NCBI GenBank assembly: GCA_945643635.1
Contig: CALZFC010000005.1
Coordinates: 6,775,001-6,839,000 of the forward strand
DNA length: 64,000 nucleotides
From: Allodiplogaster sudhausi
Taxonomy: Eukaryota; Nematoda; Chromadorea; Rhabditida; Diplogasteridae
Direction: 5' to 3'
A model generated the notes under the pieces. It was not told the origin of the DNA and did no database searches. It saw only the letters and a list, made by a program, of their open reading frames with translations. Positions within the stretch are counted from its first letter, which is position 1. Each line of letters begins with the position of its first letter. The position numbers and the translations under genes are program-made. Below are positions 22,800 through 33,767 of the stretch, piece by piece.

Positions 22800-23000
22800 C
22801 CGGGGGTGCGCGAACTCAAGGCGCGGCGCGGATTTTCACCAGACCTTGCGGCGCTGGTTACTTCTCAACGGCGCGAAGCTGCTTCGGCGCTGAGCTCCAC
22901 CAGTCGGACTGGTGAACTCAAAGCGCGAAGCTGTAGACCGAAAGGCGCGGAGATTCTTCGGCACTGAGCTCCTCCAGAGGTGAACTCGAAGTGCGAAGAG
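22800..23000 (-). repeat. Imperfect repeats in the gypsy leader
   Basis: GC-rich segments of the form GCGCGAAGCTGCTTCGGCGC / GAGCTCC.CCAG.. / GTGAACTC recur two to three times between the primer site and gag, with small self-complementary arms. The leader 22464-23013 holds no gene. A structured RNA packaging or translation signal is possible. Confidence 0.45.
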
Positions 23001-23014
23001 AAGACTGATCGCCA
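22996..23014 (-). other. Gypsy primer-binding site
   Basis: On the minus strand the LTR end AAC is followed by TGGCGATCAGTCTTC, beginning TGG as a tRNA 3' complement should. The first T is shared with the LTR terminus. The tRNA is not identified. Confidence 0.55.
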
Positions 23015-23212
23015 GTTATGTTACTTGCTAGGTAACACTGGAATGCAGGACAGGAACACAAGTGAAGGCGGAGAAGACAAGTGTTTATCAAGAAGCCAGG
23101 GGCCTCTTTTATAGGGTGAGGAATGGTGTACTTTCAATAAGGTCACCGGGGCAAGTCAAGGACAAAGGGGGATGATAATTATTGGACGTGATATTTTCCC
23201 TTCTACATGACA
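23014..23212 (-). repeat. 5' LTR of the gypsy element
   Basis: Same 199-bp unit as 17592-17790. Its first bases on the minus strand supply the in-frame codons F-V-M and a TAG stop to the disrupted host gene. Confidence 0.93.
23107..23113 (-). promoter_or_regulatory. TATA box in the gypsy LTR
   Basis: Minus-strand TATAAAA (context CCCTATAAAAGAGG), inside the 5' LTR; the same box is in the 3' LTR at 17685-17691. Confidence 0.6.
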
Positions 23213-23915
23213 AATATCTTCTCAACAATGCTCAAGACGGCTGAAACCTTCCGATCAAAGGATTGTGGAGAGTTTTCGGAGACATCTTCAACATTTGGAT
23301 GTTCCCGCCAGATGTCGACGTATTTCTTATCGACCTCACTGGCTTCTTCACAATTCTCCCGTCGTTTCGCGTTGTTGGAAACAGTGTAATCGGTTCTGAT
23401 TAAGGAAAGGGAACATGATCTTATCCGCAGTGAAGTAATGAATGCAAAGGCAAACTTGGGTGCAGAGTGAAGGACGATGACTTGGTCGTATCTGGCCATG
23501 AGCTCGTGCTCAGTTGTGTGCATGTCATGGAGAATCTCAGTCCACATCTCGGGAGGAGTGAATACCTTGGGATCCAGGGCTCCCCGGTCACAGACGATGA
23601 GAGTGTGGAAGCGGTGCTGAAGAAGGAGTAAGTTCATCTTCTCCCCCTACTTGATGTCTCACTTCAGCAGCTGCGATATTATCGTACGCCTTCTCGAATG
23701 TCATTGCGCATTCCACAATGTCGCGTTGCCATCTCAAAAGATGAATTCGTTCAGTGGCTGAGATCTTCCTTTCATCAACTTGACCTTTTGAGCTTCTCCC
23801 CAATCAGTTCTTGTCGTGTAATACATCCCATTGAGTAGAGAGTGGAAGCTGCCTCTGCTACAGTGTAACACTGAAGAAAGATAACCCATGGCTCACAAGG
23901 TTACATACTCCCAGG

Positions 23916-23965
<50 letters not shown>

Positions 23966-24450
23966 ATTCTTTCGTTCAGGTTCCAACTCGAGATTTTTGA
24001 AGCTTGCAGTGAGAAATACTTATTGTTAGCTTTACAAGATAGATCCTACTGATTCTATGCTGAAACGTGTGAACTACAAGGAAGAGGGTGAGAAATACAA
24101 AAATGGAAAGAAAGAAACAGACAGAATGACAGGGATAAGAGGGAAAGAATGAAAATGAAAGAGAGTGAGAGAGAGAGAGAGAGAGTAAGATAAGGAGAGA
24201 AAGACTGACACTCCATTCATCTCCATAGTGTTGACTAACAAATTCCTCAATCCGACTTGTGCAAGTTGACTTTCCTGCAATGTATGTATGTATATATTTT
24301 TTTCAATCCTGATGGTGAATTGGCGAATAAAAGGGAAAGTGAAGAGATGCTGAAGAAAAAAAGAAGATGGTTGTAACCAGCACAAGGGCCGCCGGTCAAG
24401 ACAATCTTCACCACTTTTTTGCCATGAACATTCCTCTGAACTTCTTGCAT
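23203..24450 (-). CDS. TTD14-like P-loop NTPase (AAA_28 domain), 3' end altered by insertion
   Basis: Start at 24450 (MQEVQRNVHGKKVVKIVL). Exon 1 ends TGGPCAG and exon 2 (about 24272-24212) continues GKSTCTSRIEEF, together a Walker A motif. A third block 23870-23655 (TVAEAASTLYSMG… then ISATERIHLLRWQRDIVECAMTF) contains a one-base frame problem near 23785, either a sequencing error or a tiny intron. Exon 23613-23450 has LIVCDRGALDPKVF and ELMARYDQVIVLHSAP. The last exon, about 23400-23203, has YTVSNNAKRREN and WREHPNV. These match the AAA_28 domain of TRPL-translocation-defect protein 14, a GTP/phosphoinositide-binding trafficking factor in flies; here only that domain is present. The gypsy insertion replaces the last five residues with F-V-M and a stop from the LTR. 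The divergent neighbour starts at 24942. Confidence 0.78.
23919..23962. repeat. AT microsatellite
   Basis: About 21 AT units in an intron of the TTD14-like gene. It is unusual here because nearly all other microsatellites are GA/CT. Confidence 0.95.
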
Positions 24451-24941
24451 TTCTGAAGTTACTAAAATATTATTTCAACTTCATAAAAGACATATAATGA
24501 CAGAAGTTATGAGCAACATTGATCAGTGCTCTGATAGGAGGTAAAGTGAGGTAGCGAATTAGGGAGCGACCAAGGACGGCTGAAAGGGCAGCGAGTGAAT
24601 GCAGACTGTTACTATCTGCCAGCTATGATCGATTGCTAGATTACAAGGGAGAAACAGTCTGCCATCCATCCACAATGGACTTTCTTTGCTATGCCAATTC
24701 ATTCGATCTGTGTGCCAACTGCAGAATGATCATCAAGGACTGATATTCAATTCTTATACACTTAATCTGCCCAGTAACAGAGAGTATCATTAATTTTCTA
24801 TTTGGCTTGCCCCAGCGAATGACCCAAACAAACATATTTGGAAGGAGTTTAATATGGTACTTGAGAAGTGAATTTCACTCCTGAAAAGCCGGCTTTGTTG
24901 GTAAGCATTTTTCTTATGATCACAACGATACTGGTAAGTGA

Positions 24942-26082
24942 ATGAGTGATTCTTCTCTTAAGATGCTGGGTTCTCTTGCATTTTATCCATCCCTCGGCTA
25001 CAACCTTTTGCGAAACTTCATCCAGCCTGCTAAATGGACTTGGTACAATCGAGTAGATGACAACATGATCGTTGGCGCTCTCCCGTTCCAGTCAATGTCC
25101 AACGACCTCGTTGAGGTCTGTTTATGCCCTTTTTCTACTTTCGTCGTTAAGAATTGTTCGCTTATACAAGAATCGCACAGGCAATATTTTTTAACAGAAG
25201 GAAAATGTCGGAGGCGTCGTTTGCTGCACAGAGGAATTTGAGCTTCGCGCTGCTTACCAAGCAATGAGAGAGGAAGATTGGAAGGTTACCTTCTTATTCA
25301 TACATTTGAGTTCTGCCTAAAAATATCAGGGCGATGAGCTCCGTTTCCAGACAAATTCTTGTTTCACTGTTCAAAATCTGTTTGGAAAGACAATTTTCTA
25401 GGCCCGCGGAGTTCGTTTCCACCATGTACCCATGACTGATTTCTTTGGTAGCACGGGTCGACAGCAGATTGATGAGGCAGTTCTCTTCATGGAGACTGTG
25501 GAGAAAGAAGGGAAGACTGTCTACGTTCACTGCAAGGTTTCTCATCCATTTAATGTTGTTAAATTCTATTTTATTCCACATTTTCGCAGAGAAGAAATTG
25601 TTATACTTTTTATTCTAAATTTCCGCATTGTTAATTTTGAAACATTTCTGGCATTTTGTTGGGTCTTTAGAATGTTGTTTTTTTCAATTATGTTGGTGTT
25701 ATTTGAAAACCTAGTTCTGCAATGTTGAAAATGGGACTTAAAAATAATATTCCTTTTCAAAGGGTAGGAAGTTTTGCTTTAATGAGTAATACAGGATGGC
25801 GTAGAATGTGCTGCGTTTAGGCAGGCCGCACAAGAAGTGCGACAGTAGCGACGTGTTATCTAATGAAGAAGAAGAGCTGGCTTCCTAACGTCGCCTTCGA
25901 ATTTCTCAAATCACGAAGGCCACAGGTTTCAACTTCACTTTTTTTTTTACTTGAAAACGGATTAGGCTCGTAACATTATTATATTCGCAGATACAATTTA
26001 GGTTATTTTGCGGAATGCTCACTGGCGCTCGTGCAATGAATACAGGAGATATCTCGACAAGACTGAGACTTCTCCCAGATAG
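24942..26082 (+). CDS. PTPMT1-like mitochondrial phosphatidylglycerophosphate phosphatase
   Basis: Five exons: 24942-25115, about 25204-25284, 25402-25536, 25831-25926 and 26000-26082. Start at 24942 (MSDSSLKMLG); the second Met at 24963 gives an N-terminus (MLGSLAFYPSLGYNLL) closer to known family members. Features: WTWYNRVDDNMIVGALPF, VGGVVCCTEEFE, VPMTDFFGST, and the dual-specificity phosphatase signature HCKAGRTRS formed across an exon junction (catalytic Cys and Arg). The C-terminal part has LKSRRPQ and LRNAHWRSCNEYRRYLD. About 200 aa, normal for the family. The family dephosphorylates phosphatidylglycerophosphate in cardiolipin synthesis at the inner mitochondrial membrane. No clear targeting sequence beyond the hydrophobic start. 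Confidence 0.9.
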
Positions 26083-26467
26083 GCCACGCCTACTGGCAGA
26101 GAGTATTTCATCGTGTATGTACACAAGGTGCCTGTTTTCGTTCCCATTTTATACTTCCATAGGCATAACCGAAATATTTAGAAGCACCAAATGATTAAGA
26201 AATGCACGATTTTCGTTACTCTTGTCACCGGTATTGGCCTTTGAAACGCAATTCTGCAATCTATATAACAATAAATCTGTACAATTATTGATTGAGAGGG
26301 GCAGAATAAATTGGCAATGCCTTTTATGGAATAATCACAAAGGAGGAAAAGAAAGTGGAGAAGCCGGCTCAGTCAACTCGAAGATTCACCCGCTAGAAAT
26401 GGCTTAAGTCGGGCACACAAAAGAGGTAATTGGCAGTGAACCCAGTGGTTGTTCAATGCAGTGGAGG

Positions 26468-27720
26468 TCAGTGGAATCCGCAGCCCGGTCTCGAGAGAGT
26501 GGTTTTTGGCACAAAGCCAAGACCGAGACGAGCCAAGGCCATGTTCTTCCTCAAGGCAATGACATCGAAGTACGAGTCACGCACTCCGCACTTTAACATT
26601 CCCATTGACAGGTAGCGGAGATACGTGTAGAAGTCACAGACGGCGGCGATCTGAATGGGGAGAGAGAGGGAGGGAGGGAGCGGGAAAGAGAGAGAGAGAA
26701 GAGAGAGAGAGGGAAGAGAAAGAGATGATGGCTGACTCTGTTCCTCGCCAGGAGAGAGAGGAGTATCCACTCGGAGTCCGCACTAACCCTGACACGGTAT
26801 GGACAGAAGCGGGGAACTCCACTGAGAACGCATGTCCTGGAAGAGTGGACTAGAAGAGGGAACTAGAAGAGGAAATTCGAACTAATCAACGGACTGGACT
26901 GTCGGCTTTTGCTCGTTCAGAGGCTCAATCTCTATCAAATTCTCCCGAATCGACTTGAGAATACAATCCGCCAGCTGAAATTGTCATGTGTGAGTTAAAT
27001 ATATACATATTTTTTTCTTAACAGCGGATTGAAAGTTAAGAGATTAGTTGAGGAAGTTGAGCAAAGTTCTAACTTGAGTGTTCTCGAAAGTCATACAGGG
27101 TCGAACATCTTCGTTCTCTATCCGAGCAAGGAAGGGGTGAGCAGGGTCCTGAGCGGAAGAGGGCATGGGATGGCCTCCCTCGCGCCAGCGGGAGAACTCA
27201 CCGAAGTACAAGGGGTCAATCTCAAGTAGCTTATGGTTCGGACAACGAAAGAAGAATGCATACTTTATTTACATATTTATTTAGAACGGAAAAAAGGTTC
27301 AAGTCGTGTAGCACGAACAAAATTGCAATGAAACAGGGTGAACCTCTTCGACTTCATCAGCTTTTCGTTGTTCGTCGTTGACAACTCTGTCAAGTCTCGT
27401 TGAACTCGTCGACGGGAGAGAACTGCTCTTCGATTTGACAGGGAAAGTCGAAGATGTCGGAATTGGACTTCGCTTGGAAGCTAAATTAGAAATAATAGAG
27501 AATGACGTACTTCTCAGCATTTTAAGGGCTAACACGAATTGAGGAATTTAAAGGTGAATGGTGAGGATTCCTTGGCAGCCAAGACGGCTTTCTGTTGATG
27601 AAGAGGGGAAGTGTTGTTGTGGTGGTTGAAGCCCACTCCGGAAGAGGACAGAACCAACTTAAGAGCATCCACTTCTGCCGTCAACACGTCCACCTGCAAT
27701 GCACTATTTCTGTTCTGACG

Positions 27721-27758
<38 letters not shown>

Positions 27759-28362
27759 TTCTCTCTTCCTCACTCCTCTCTCTCTCTCTCTCCCTCTCTT
27801 TCTCTCTCTCCCACCTTCAATTTACTCTCCCTTTGCAGCTTCTCCGACCGTTCTCTTCGCTCTTCAGCTGCGTTTACCATTTTGTATGCCTCCTGAAAGT
27901 AGAATTCAAAATGGCATGACGAAGAAAAGAGAGAAGGTGCAGATTCTGACCTGAAAGAGTTTCTCCGTCAGTTCTTGCACTTCAGAATCTACCGTCATCT
28001 GCAGAAGAGAGAGACGGACGATCTGAACAAGGAGAGAGCACATCAAAGAAGGAGACAGTCAAAGGAGCGATAGAGATAGAGAGAGAAAGAGACAGACAGA
28101 GAGAGAACCTTTTCATCTTTCTCCTTGAGTTGCAGTCGCACTTCTGCGAGTTCTTGCTCAAGACGTTCAATCGCATCTTCTGCAGACACCATTGCGTACG
28201 AAGACACTCTGGGAATTCAAAGTGAGGAGTAGAGAAGAAAGATGATTGGAAGAGGGGAAGTACAAGGTAATGAGAGAGAGAGAGTGAGAGAGAGCGAGAG
28301 AGAGAGAGAGAGAGAGAGACTCACTCGTCTCCAAGAGAAGTCAGCAGGATCTTTTCGTTCAT
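26468..28362 (-). CDS. Rabin8/RAB3IP-like Rab guanine nucleotide exchange factor (Sec2 family)
   Basis: Start at 28362 (MNEKILLTSLGDE); exon 2 continues VSSYAMVSAEDAIERLEQELAEVRL. Coiled-coil exons follow (…LTEKLFQ, EAYKMVNAAEERRERS near 27895-27835, VDVLTAEVDALKLVLSS near 27710-27650), forming the Sec2p-type GEF helix. A Ser-rich linker exon lies near 27535-27340, then DPLYFGEFSRWREGG with PFLARIENEDVRPCMTFENTQ (27230-27075), a segment with IRENLIEIEPLNEQK (26975-26885), and the C-terminal VCDFYTYLRYLSMGML…FDVIALRKNMALARLGLGF. This block order is that of Rabin8/GRAB C-termini. The family activates Rab8/Rab3 and in animals serves vesicle transport to cilia. Exon borders in the middle are approximate. 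Some introns carry CT or GA tracts (27724-27815). Confidence 0.82.
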
Positions 28363-28889
28363 CTCAGTCGTTGACGATGCATTTGTGAAGAATGATGATT
28401 CTGGAATGGGGAGCTTTCTTTCTACTCTGCTTGTCATTTCAGTGCAATGATCTACGGCCAAAATGGCCGAATTGGAGGGCAGCGCGCAGTGTTGAATTAG
28501 CGCTCAAGGTTAGCAAATAAATAATATGAAAAGATACTATCTATTTAGATTCTTCTTCTTTTTCCACAAGCAGCACACTACAGTTGAGGGTAAAAAGCAT
28601 TTGGGAGTTAGAATAACACTCAAAGATGAAACCCGGTGTCAAACTAAAATAGAAAAAGTTGTTACAACTTTCCAAGTCATTTCTGGAAGTTTTGATTGGA
28701 ACTTAGCGATAATTTTGATGGAATAACACTGTACACTCTCTGCACTTAAAGAAATCGTTCGTGGTCGAAGAGGGGCGGAGAAAACATCAAAGTGAAAATA
28801 TTTGATAATTTTCCAGAAAAAAAGAGCAATCTCCCAAATCACTCGTAGCCAATGCCAACTGCATCTCCTAGCCACCATTCCAGTTTAGG

Positions 28890-28932
<43 letters not shown>

Positions 28933-31847
28933 CTCTTTCTCTCTCTCTTTCTCTCTCGTAGAGGGTTGATCTCTTCGTTTGATCTCACTAACTCTCTCCT
29001 GGTAATCACAATCTGAGCATGGGTTTAAATAAATAATCTTTGCAGATATACAAAGATAAAACAAAAGCCCCGGGGAGGGAATCGATGATGGAAAACAAGC
29101 GATGCTGCTACATACTAGGTACACTCGCAAAATTGGACGGAAATGGTATGAAAAATAATGAAATGTGAAATGAAATGTGAACCGAAGTGAAGAGGACAAG
29201 TCACATCGCAGTAGAAGAGAGCAGAACAGAGGGATACGAGGGAACGGGCAGACGGTGGAGAGGAGGACGGATATAGATGTGGAGAGAAAGAGAGAGAGAG
29301 AGACGAAGCGACAGAGAGAGGCATAGAGAGAGAGAAGCAGAGAGCGAAGGAAATGTCGTCCCGTGGCATAGAACAGCTGGTACGCAGAGCTATGAGAGGG
29401 CAGAGAAAGAAAGGAATGCGGTCATGGTCGAATGGAGAAGATATTACCGAGGATGTCTTATGCCCAGACTGAAGATGTAGTGAGAGAGTGCGAGAAAAAA
29501 TGAGAGTGCGAGGAAGAGAAACGAAACGAGGGAGCTAGAGAGAACGAAGAGTGATAAATGTATTGAGTGAGACAGAAGAAGAAGCAGAGAGAGATGGACA
29601 TGATACTTGCGGTGCGTGTACCGGTTAGGCTACTTCCACTTCTCTTTCTCAAGTTTTACACAAAAAAGCATTATGTTCATGAATAAAATAATGGCATTAA
29701 AAGGAAAATATAAATACACGAAGAAGCAGTTTGAGATATGTACATATGTGGATATGCAACATGGAAAGGAAACAAACTCAATGGTTTATTTATCTCGAAA
29801 ACCTTAGAAGAATAGCAATGGATAGGATTTAACAGCTTTTACGATGGAGATAAAGCAGAAGCTAAGGATGAATGAGAAAATATAGAAAGAGAGAAGAGAA
29901 AAAGAAGAAGAGAAAGGGAAGAGGCTCCAGTCGATTCCCCCTGCCATCCTCGAAGGACTGCTAGGATGGAAGCAAGGCGCTTGGACTAGAAGAGGAAGAG
30001 GTGCACGAGAGAGAGAGAGAGAGAGAACGAGAGAGAGAGAGAGTGAGAGAGAGAGAGAAATGAGAAAGAGACAAGAGGAGAAGCAGTCCTGTTCCATCGC
30101 AGAGGCGCACTTGCCTCGGCCGTGTAGAAGAACACAATAGTGTGGACGGTACGCTCTTTCTTTCTCTCTCTCCCTCTTTCTGTGTCTCTCTCTTTCTCTC
30201 TCTAAGTCCATCTTGCCCTCTGTCTCTGTCTCTCTCTCTGTCTCTCTCTCCCTCTGTTTTTGTCTCCTCCTCAGCATTCTCACTTTCTACTATGTTCTTA
30301 CTAACTTCTCCCTGTCCTCTCATCTAACCTGCTATTTCTCTGTTCTGGCTGCCCTTTCTGTTTTATTTCATTAAGTTCCTGGGGGAATACGAAATGGCAG
30401 TGGGGCTCATGGAATCCATGAAAGCACTGCCTAGCTTCACAAGGAAACAGTTGTTCTTTATAGCAATGGCAGCAGGAAAAAGAAGGAAAAGAAGGAGAGG
30501 AATGAGTAGAAGAAGGAGAAAAACGCACACGAATGAGAAGAAGGATGAGAAAAAGGCTGAAGATGCCGCGATGCTAAGGAATAGCATTGAAAAATTCTAA
30601 ACAAATGAAAAGGTCTTGTCATCCCTTTTGAGGAGAAAAGGCTAGCGAAGATCATCTCTTCTTTTTACTTCCATTTCATCAATAACAACAATGAGATCGA
30701 TGCAGACTCGGAATTATAGGCAAGATCGAGACATTTAACAAGTTGAAAACGGGAAAAAATCAAATATATAATATGTTAAAAAGTAGAATGTTAATCGTTA
30801 GAACCAAGAGAAACAGTTCAATTTGCGAAGAAAAGATGGGCCTTGTCACGAGGGAAACAAAAGCGTCTAAAAGAATGGGCCGGGGGCGACTTCTCCAATC
30901 TCTCCAACTACAACACATTCTTGGGCTCTCACTCTCCCCTGGCAATGCTCTCTCTCTTTCCCTGTCTCTCCCTGTCTCTCGCTTTCTCTGTCTCTGTCTC
31001 TCCCTCTGATCTTCCTTTCCTCCCTGTCCCATTCTTCTGACATACTCCATCATTGTCTGTTCAATGCTTTCGGTCAAGGCCGATAGTATCGACATAAACG
31101 AAGTTGAAGCACAGGAGCGAGAGAGAAAAAGAGAGAAAGAAGGGATAGAAAGAAAAAAGGAAGCGAAGGAAGCGAGAGAGAGAGAGAGAGAGAGAGAGAC
31201 CGAGAGGACAGTTGTACGAAATAATAATTATCAAATCATATTTTATGTGATAAATAAAACTTATGAAAAAAATTTTAATGGATGGATACCTATGAGAAAT
31301 ATAGAATGATAAAGATTAAGAATTCTAATAGAAAACCCAAGATCACAGCGATTTCACGAAGATAAGATAATGAATACTTTTCCCTTCTTCTTTCTCTCAC
31401 TTCTCTTCATTCCGTCGCTATAATCATCCGCTCTCCCTTTCATATTTTTTGCACCTCCGTAGTGACCACACAAGATGTCACCAAAGTGATGGAGAAGAGA
31501 AGAAGAGAGAGCATGCTAGAGTGAGAGAATGACAGAGAGGAGAATGTGAGAGAGCATGGTAGAGTGAGAGACAGGAGAAAATGAGAGGGCATGGTAGAGT
31601 GAGAGAGTGAGAGAGCATAGCAAAGTGTGGATTAGAGGGGGGGGGTTCGTCTGCCCACTCTCTCTCTCTGCTCTCTCTCACATCATCACTGTCTCTTTTC
31701 CTCATATAATAGTACACCGATCTGACAGAATGCACGGCCTTGTTTTCCTCTTCTCTCTACTACATCTCTTTGTACTCGGTGTCCTCTCCCATCTCACTCT
31801 TTTTCTCTGCCTTTGCCTCTCTCTTTCTCTATCGCCGTCTGCCTCTC

Positions 31848-31904
<57 letters not shown>

Positions 31905-32726
31905 GGACACATTTCACTCGCACAACATTCTCTGTTCCGCTGATATTTTCAGCCAATAATGAAGTTGTGGTGCAGCTACAGAAAAGAACTAAAAAGTAAC
32001 ATATTGTTTTGTATTTTCTCAAAAGTGCATAACAATTACGTGAAAAAATATTAGATAATTTTCCCGCATGACGAAGCCTTTAGATTTAATTGTTGGTACG
32101 AAAACTTGACAGTTTATTTCTCGCACTTAGTCTGAAGATTGTGTTGGAGAACAGAAGAGGGAGTAGCGAAGCCTAACTACTTCCTCAGGCATGACAGCTT
32201 CTATCCTGGACAGAGAGACGAGTGAGCAATGTCTCACTCTTGAGACGTCTATCGAGCTAACCTGGTCCATGCTTTGCTTTATTGCAACAAAAACACAAAT
32301 ACATACAGTATGCCCACTTCGTTCTTCTTTTTCCTTCTCATTAACTGGTATGTATGTAGAGAAGAGAATTTGATCAGTAATGCATTGTTCTGAAGGTTTA
32401 TTGCCAGAATAGAGTAGTGGCAAAAGTATCTTCCCTCGCACGCACTCTCTGGCCCCCTCGATCTTTCCTCCCCTTGGTACTCAGTCCACGTCTTCTCCCG
32501 AATTATACTACTCCTTTTCTTTTTATTCTCCTTGCCTTGGATTCCTTTCCGGTCAATGAAACGTGAATGGATACCCCTTCATCTCATTTGTTCTAAGTGA
32601 ACACTGGCGTCTCATCTTCCAACTCCTTCAACCATTCTGTCCATTTTCTCTTTGCCTTCTAAATTTTTCTATTCGGTGGAGTAAAGTAAATATGAATGTG
32701 GTCGGTGGATTCGGGAAAGCACTGCG
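28363..32726. other. Microsatellite-rich region without a confident gene
   Basis: GA/CT tracts at 28280-28320, 28891-28962, 30010-30060, 30160-30260, 30950-31010, 31170-31200 and 31840-31905. Short stretches with gene-like codon use: plus 30373-30450 (FLGEYEMAVGLMESMKALPS) after a possible acceptor, and plus about 30864-30940 (EWAGGDFSNLSNYNTFLG). On minus, 31095-31020 reads MSILSALTESIEQTMMEYV. These may be exons of an unrecognised gene, but I could not chain them. Confidence 0.4.
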
Positions 32727-33703
32727 TGTGCCGAAAGGCCCTGTCCGTCGAAGGAATAGCCCTTCCGGAGGGGCACAATCGGTTGCTTAATCTTGTCAAC
32801 CAAGCTGGGAACCTTGTTAGATTCTGCGTCTGTGTTCGGCATGGTAGAATAACTCGATTGGTAACAAGAATAAAGGATTCAAATTGACCCTTCTTGTGAG
32901 CAGGAATGCAAGAACTGGAATGTGTTTCAACGCAACGAACTCATCGAATAACCTCCTTCAATTTATTGCAATGGAGATTGGCCTGGATGGCCTTGGCAAC
33001 AGATGATAGTGAGATTCTGATAAAAGATCGATGCGCTCGATGGCGAGGAAGAGAAAGAATGATCTACTACTCGATCGTGATAATGAGCAGCAATGGAAAT
33101 GAAAGAAGAAAGATTGGGGACTGGGGAAGGGAGTAGCCTAAACTCTGAAAGGCTAAAAGAGAGGAATGTTGAGAAAGAGAAACTTAAGATGAAAATAAAC
33201 TTAAAGCAAACTTATAAAAGCAAGATGTAGCTAGAATAAGTTGAAGAAGAAAACTTATAAAATAAACTTTAGAAAAGTAAACTAGAAGAAGAAGAAGAAG
33301 CTAAGGCAGATAATGGACCTTGATCGAGATGAAGGTGAAGAGAACTGCTCGACTTGGCGAGTGGAAGGGTCCTGCTCGATCAGATGAGCGGGGCAAAAGA
33401 ATGGAAGAAGAGCGTCTTCCGGCCAACTACCCAAAGGCTATAATAGACAGCTTAACGGTAAATGAAGCAACAAATGATATGTAAATGGCATATAAATGGC
33501 GGAACATATACGCGACAACATAATAAATGAAATAATAAAAAATTGGACGAGTAGTGAAGAAGTAAGAGCAGTTGGAGGAGAAATTTGAGTGATGATGACA
33601 AAGAAGAAGAGAAAGACAAACTACGAGCTAAACATGGAATGTTGTGGGCTGTAAAGTGGATTCTAGCGGACAAATAAAAGAAATTTCAACTCCAGTTGAA
33701 ACA
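32727..33703 (-). repeat. 3' LTR of the second BEL/Pao-like element
   Basis: 977 bp, AT-rich in the middle, with no internal gene. It differs from the 37498-38470 copy by a 4-bp insertion (near 32960) and about nine substitutions. Confidence 0.94.
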
Positions 33704-33767
33704 CTGGCGACGACGAAAAAGAGAGAAAAAGAGGGAGAAACAGAAAGGGAAGGGAAATGAAGGGGAG
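33704..33767 (-). other. Pyrimidine tract plus CAG at the 3' LTR border
   Basis: Read on the element strand, a CT-rich stretch (runs of T and C with few purines) ends CGTCGCCAG exactly where the LTR begins with TGTTTC. As in the 107-4253 element, no polypurine tract is seen at this border. Confidence 0.6.

Larger units (their letters stand above)
17592..23212 (-). mobile_element. Ty3/gypsy-type LTR retrotransposon, degenerate
   Basis: Element of 5621 bp with 199-bp LTRs (17592-17790 and 23014-23212) and target duplication AATAT (17587-17591 and 23213-23217). Order on the minus strand is 5' LTR, primer site, leader, Gag, protease, reverse transcriptase, RNase H, integrase, chromodomain-less tail, purine tract, 3' LTR. 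Integrase after RNase H defines Ty3/gypsy. I see three LTR differences (about 1.5%), yet the coding region carries at least three stops and two frameshifts. On the element strand the LTR begins TGTCATG and ends ATAACT. It lies inside the last coding exon of a host gene. Confidence 0.93.

Noticed and set aside
32600..33136. Short plus-strand frames at the left LTR and their copies at 37431-37903
   Set aside because: They are the same LTR sequence read on the wrong strand; the duplicates reflect LTR identity and not a gene family.
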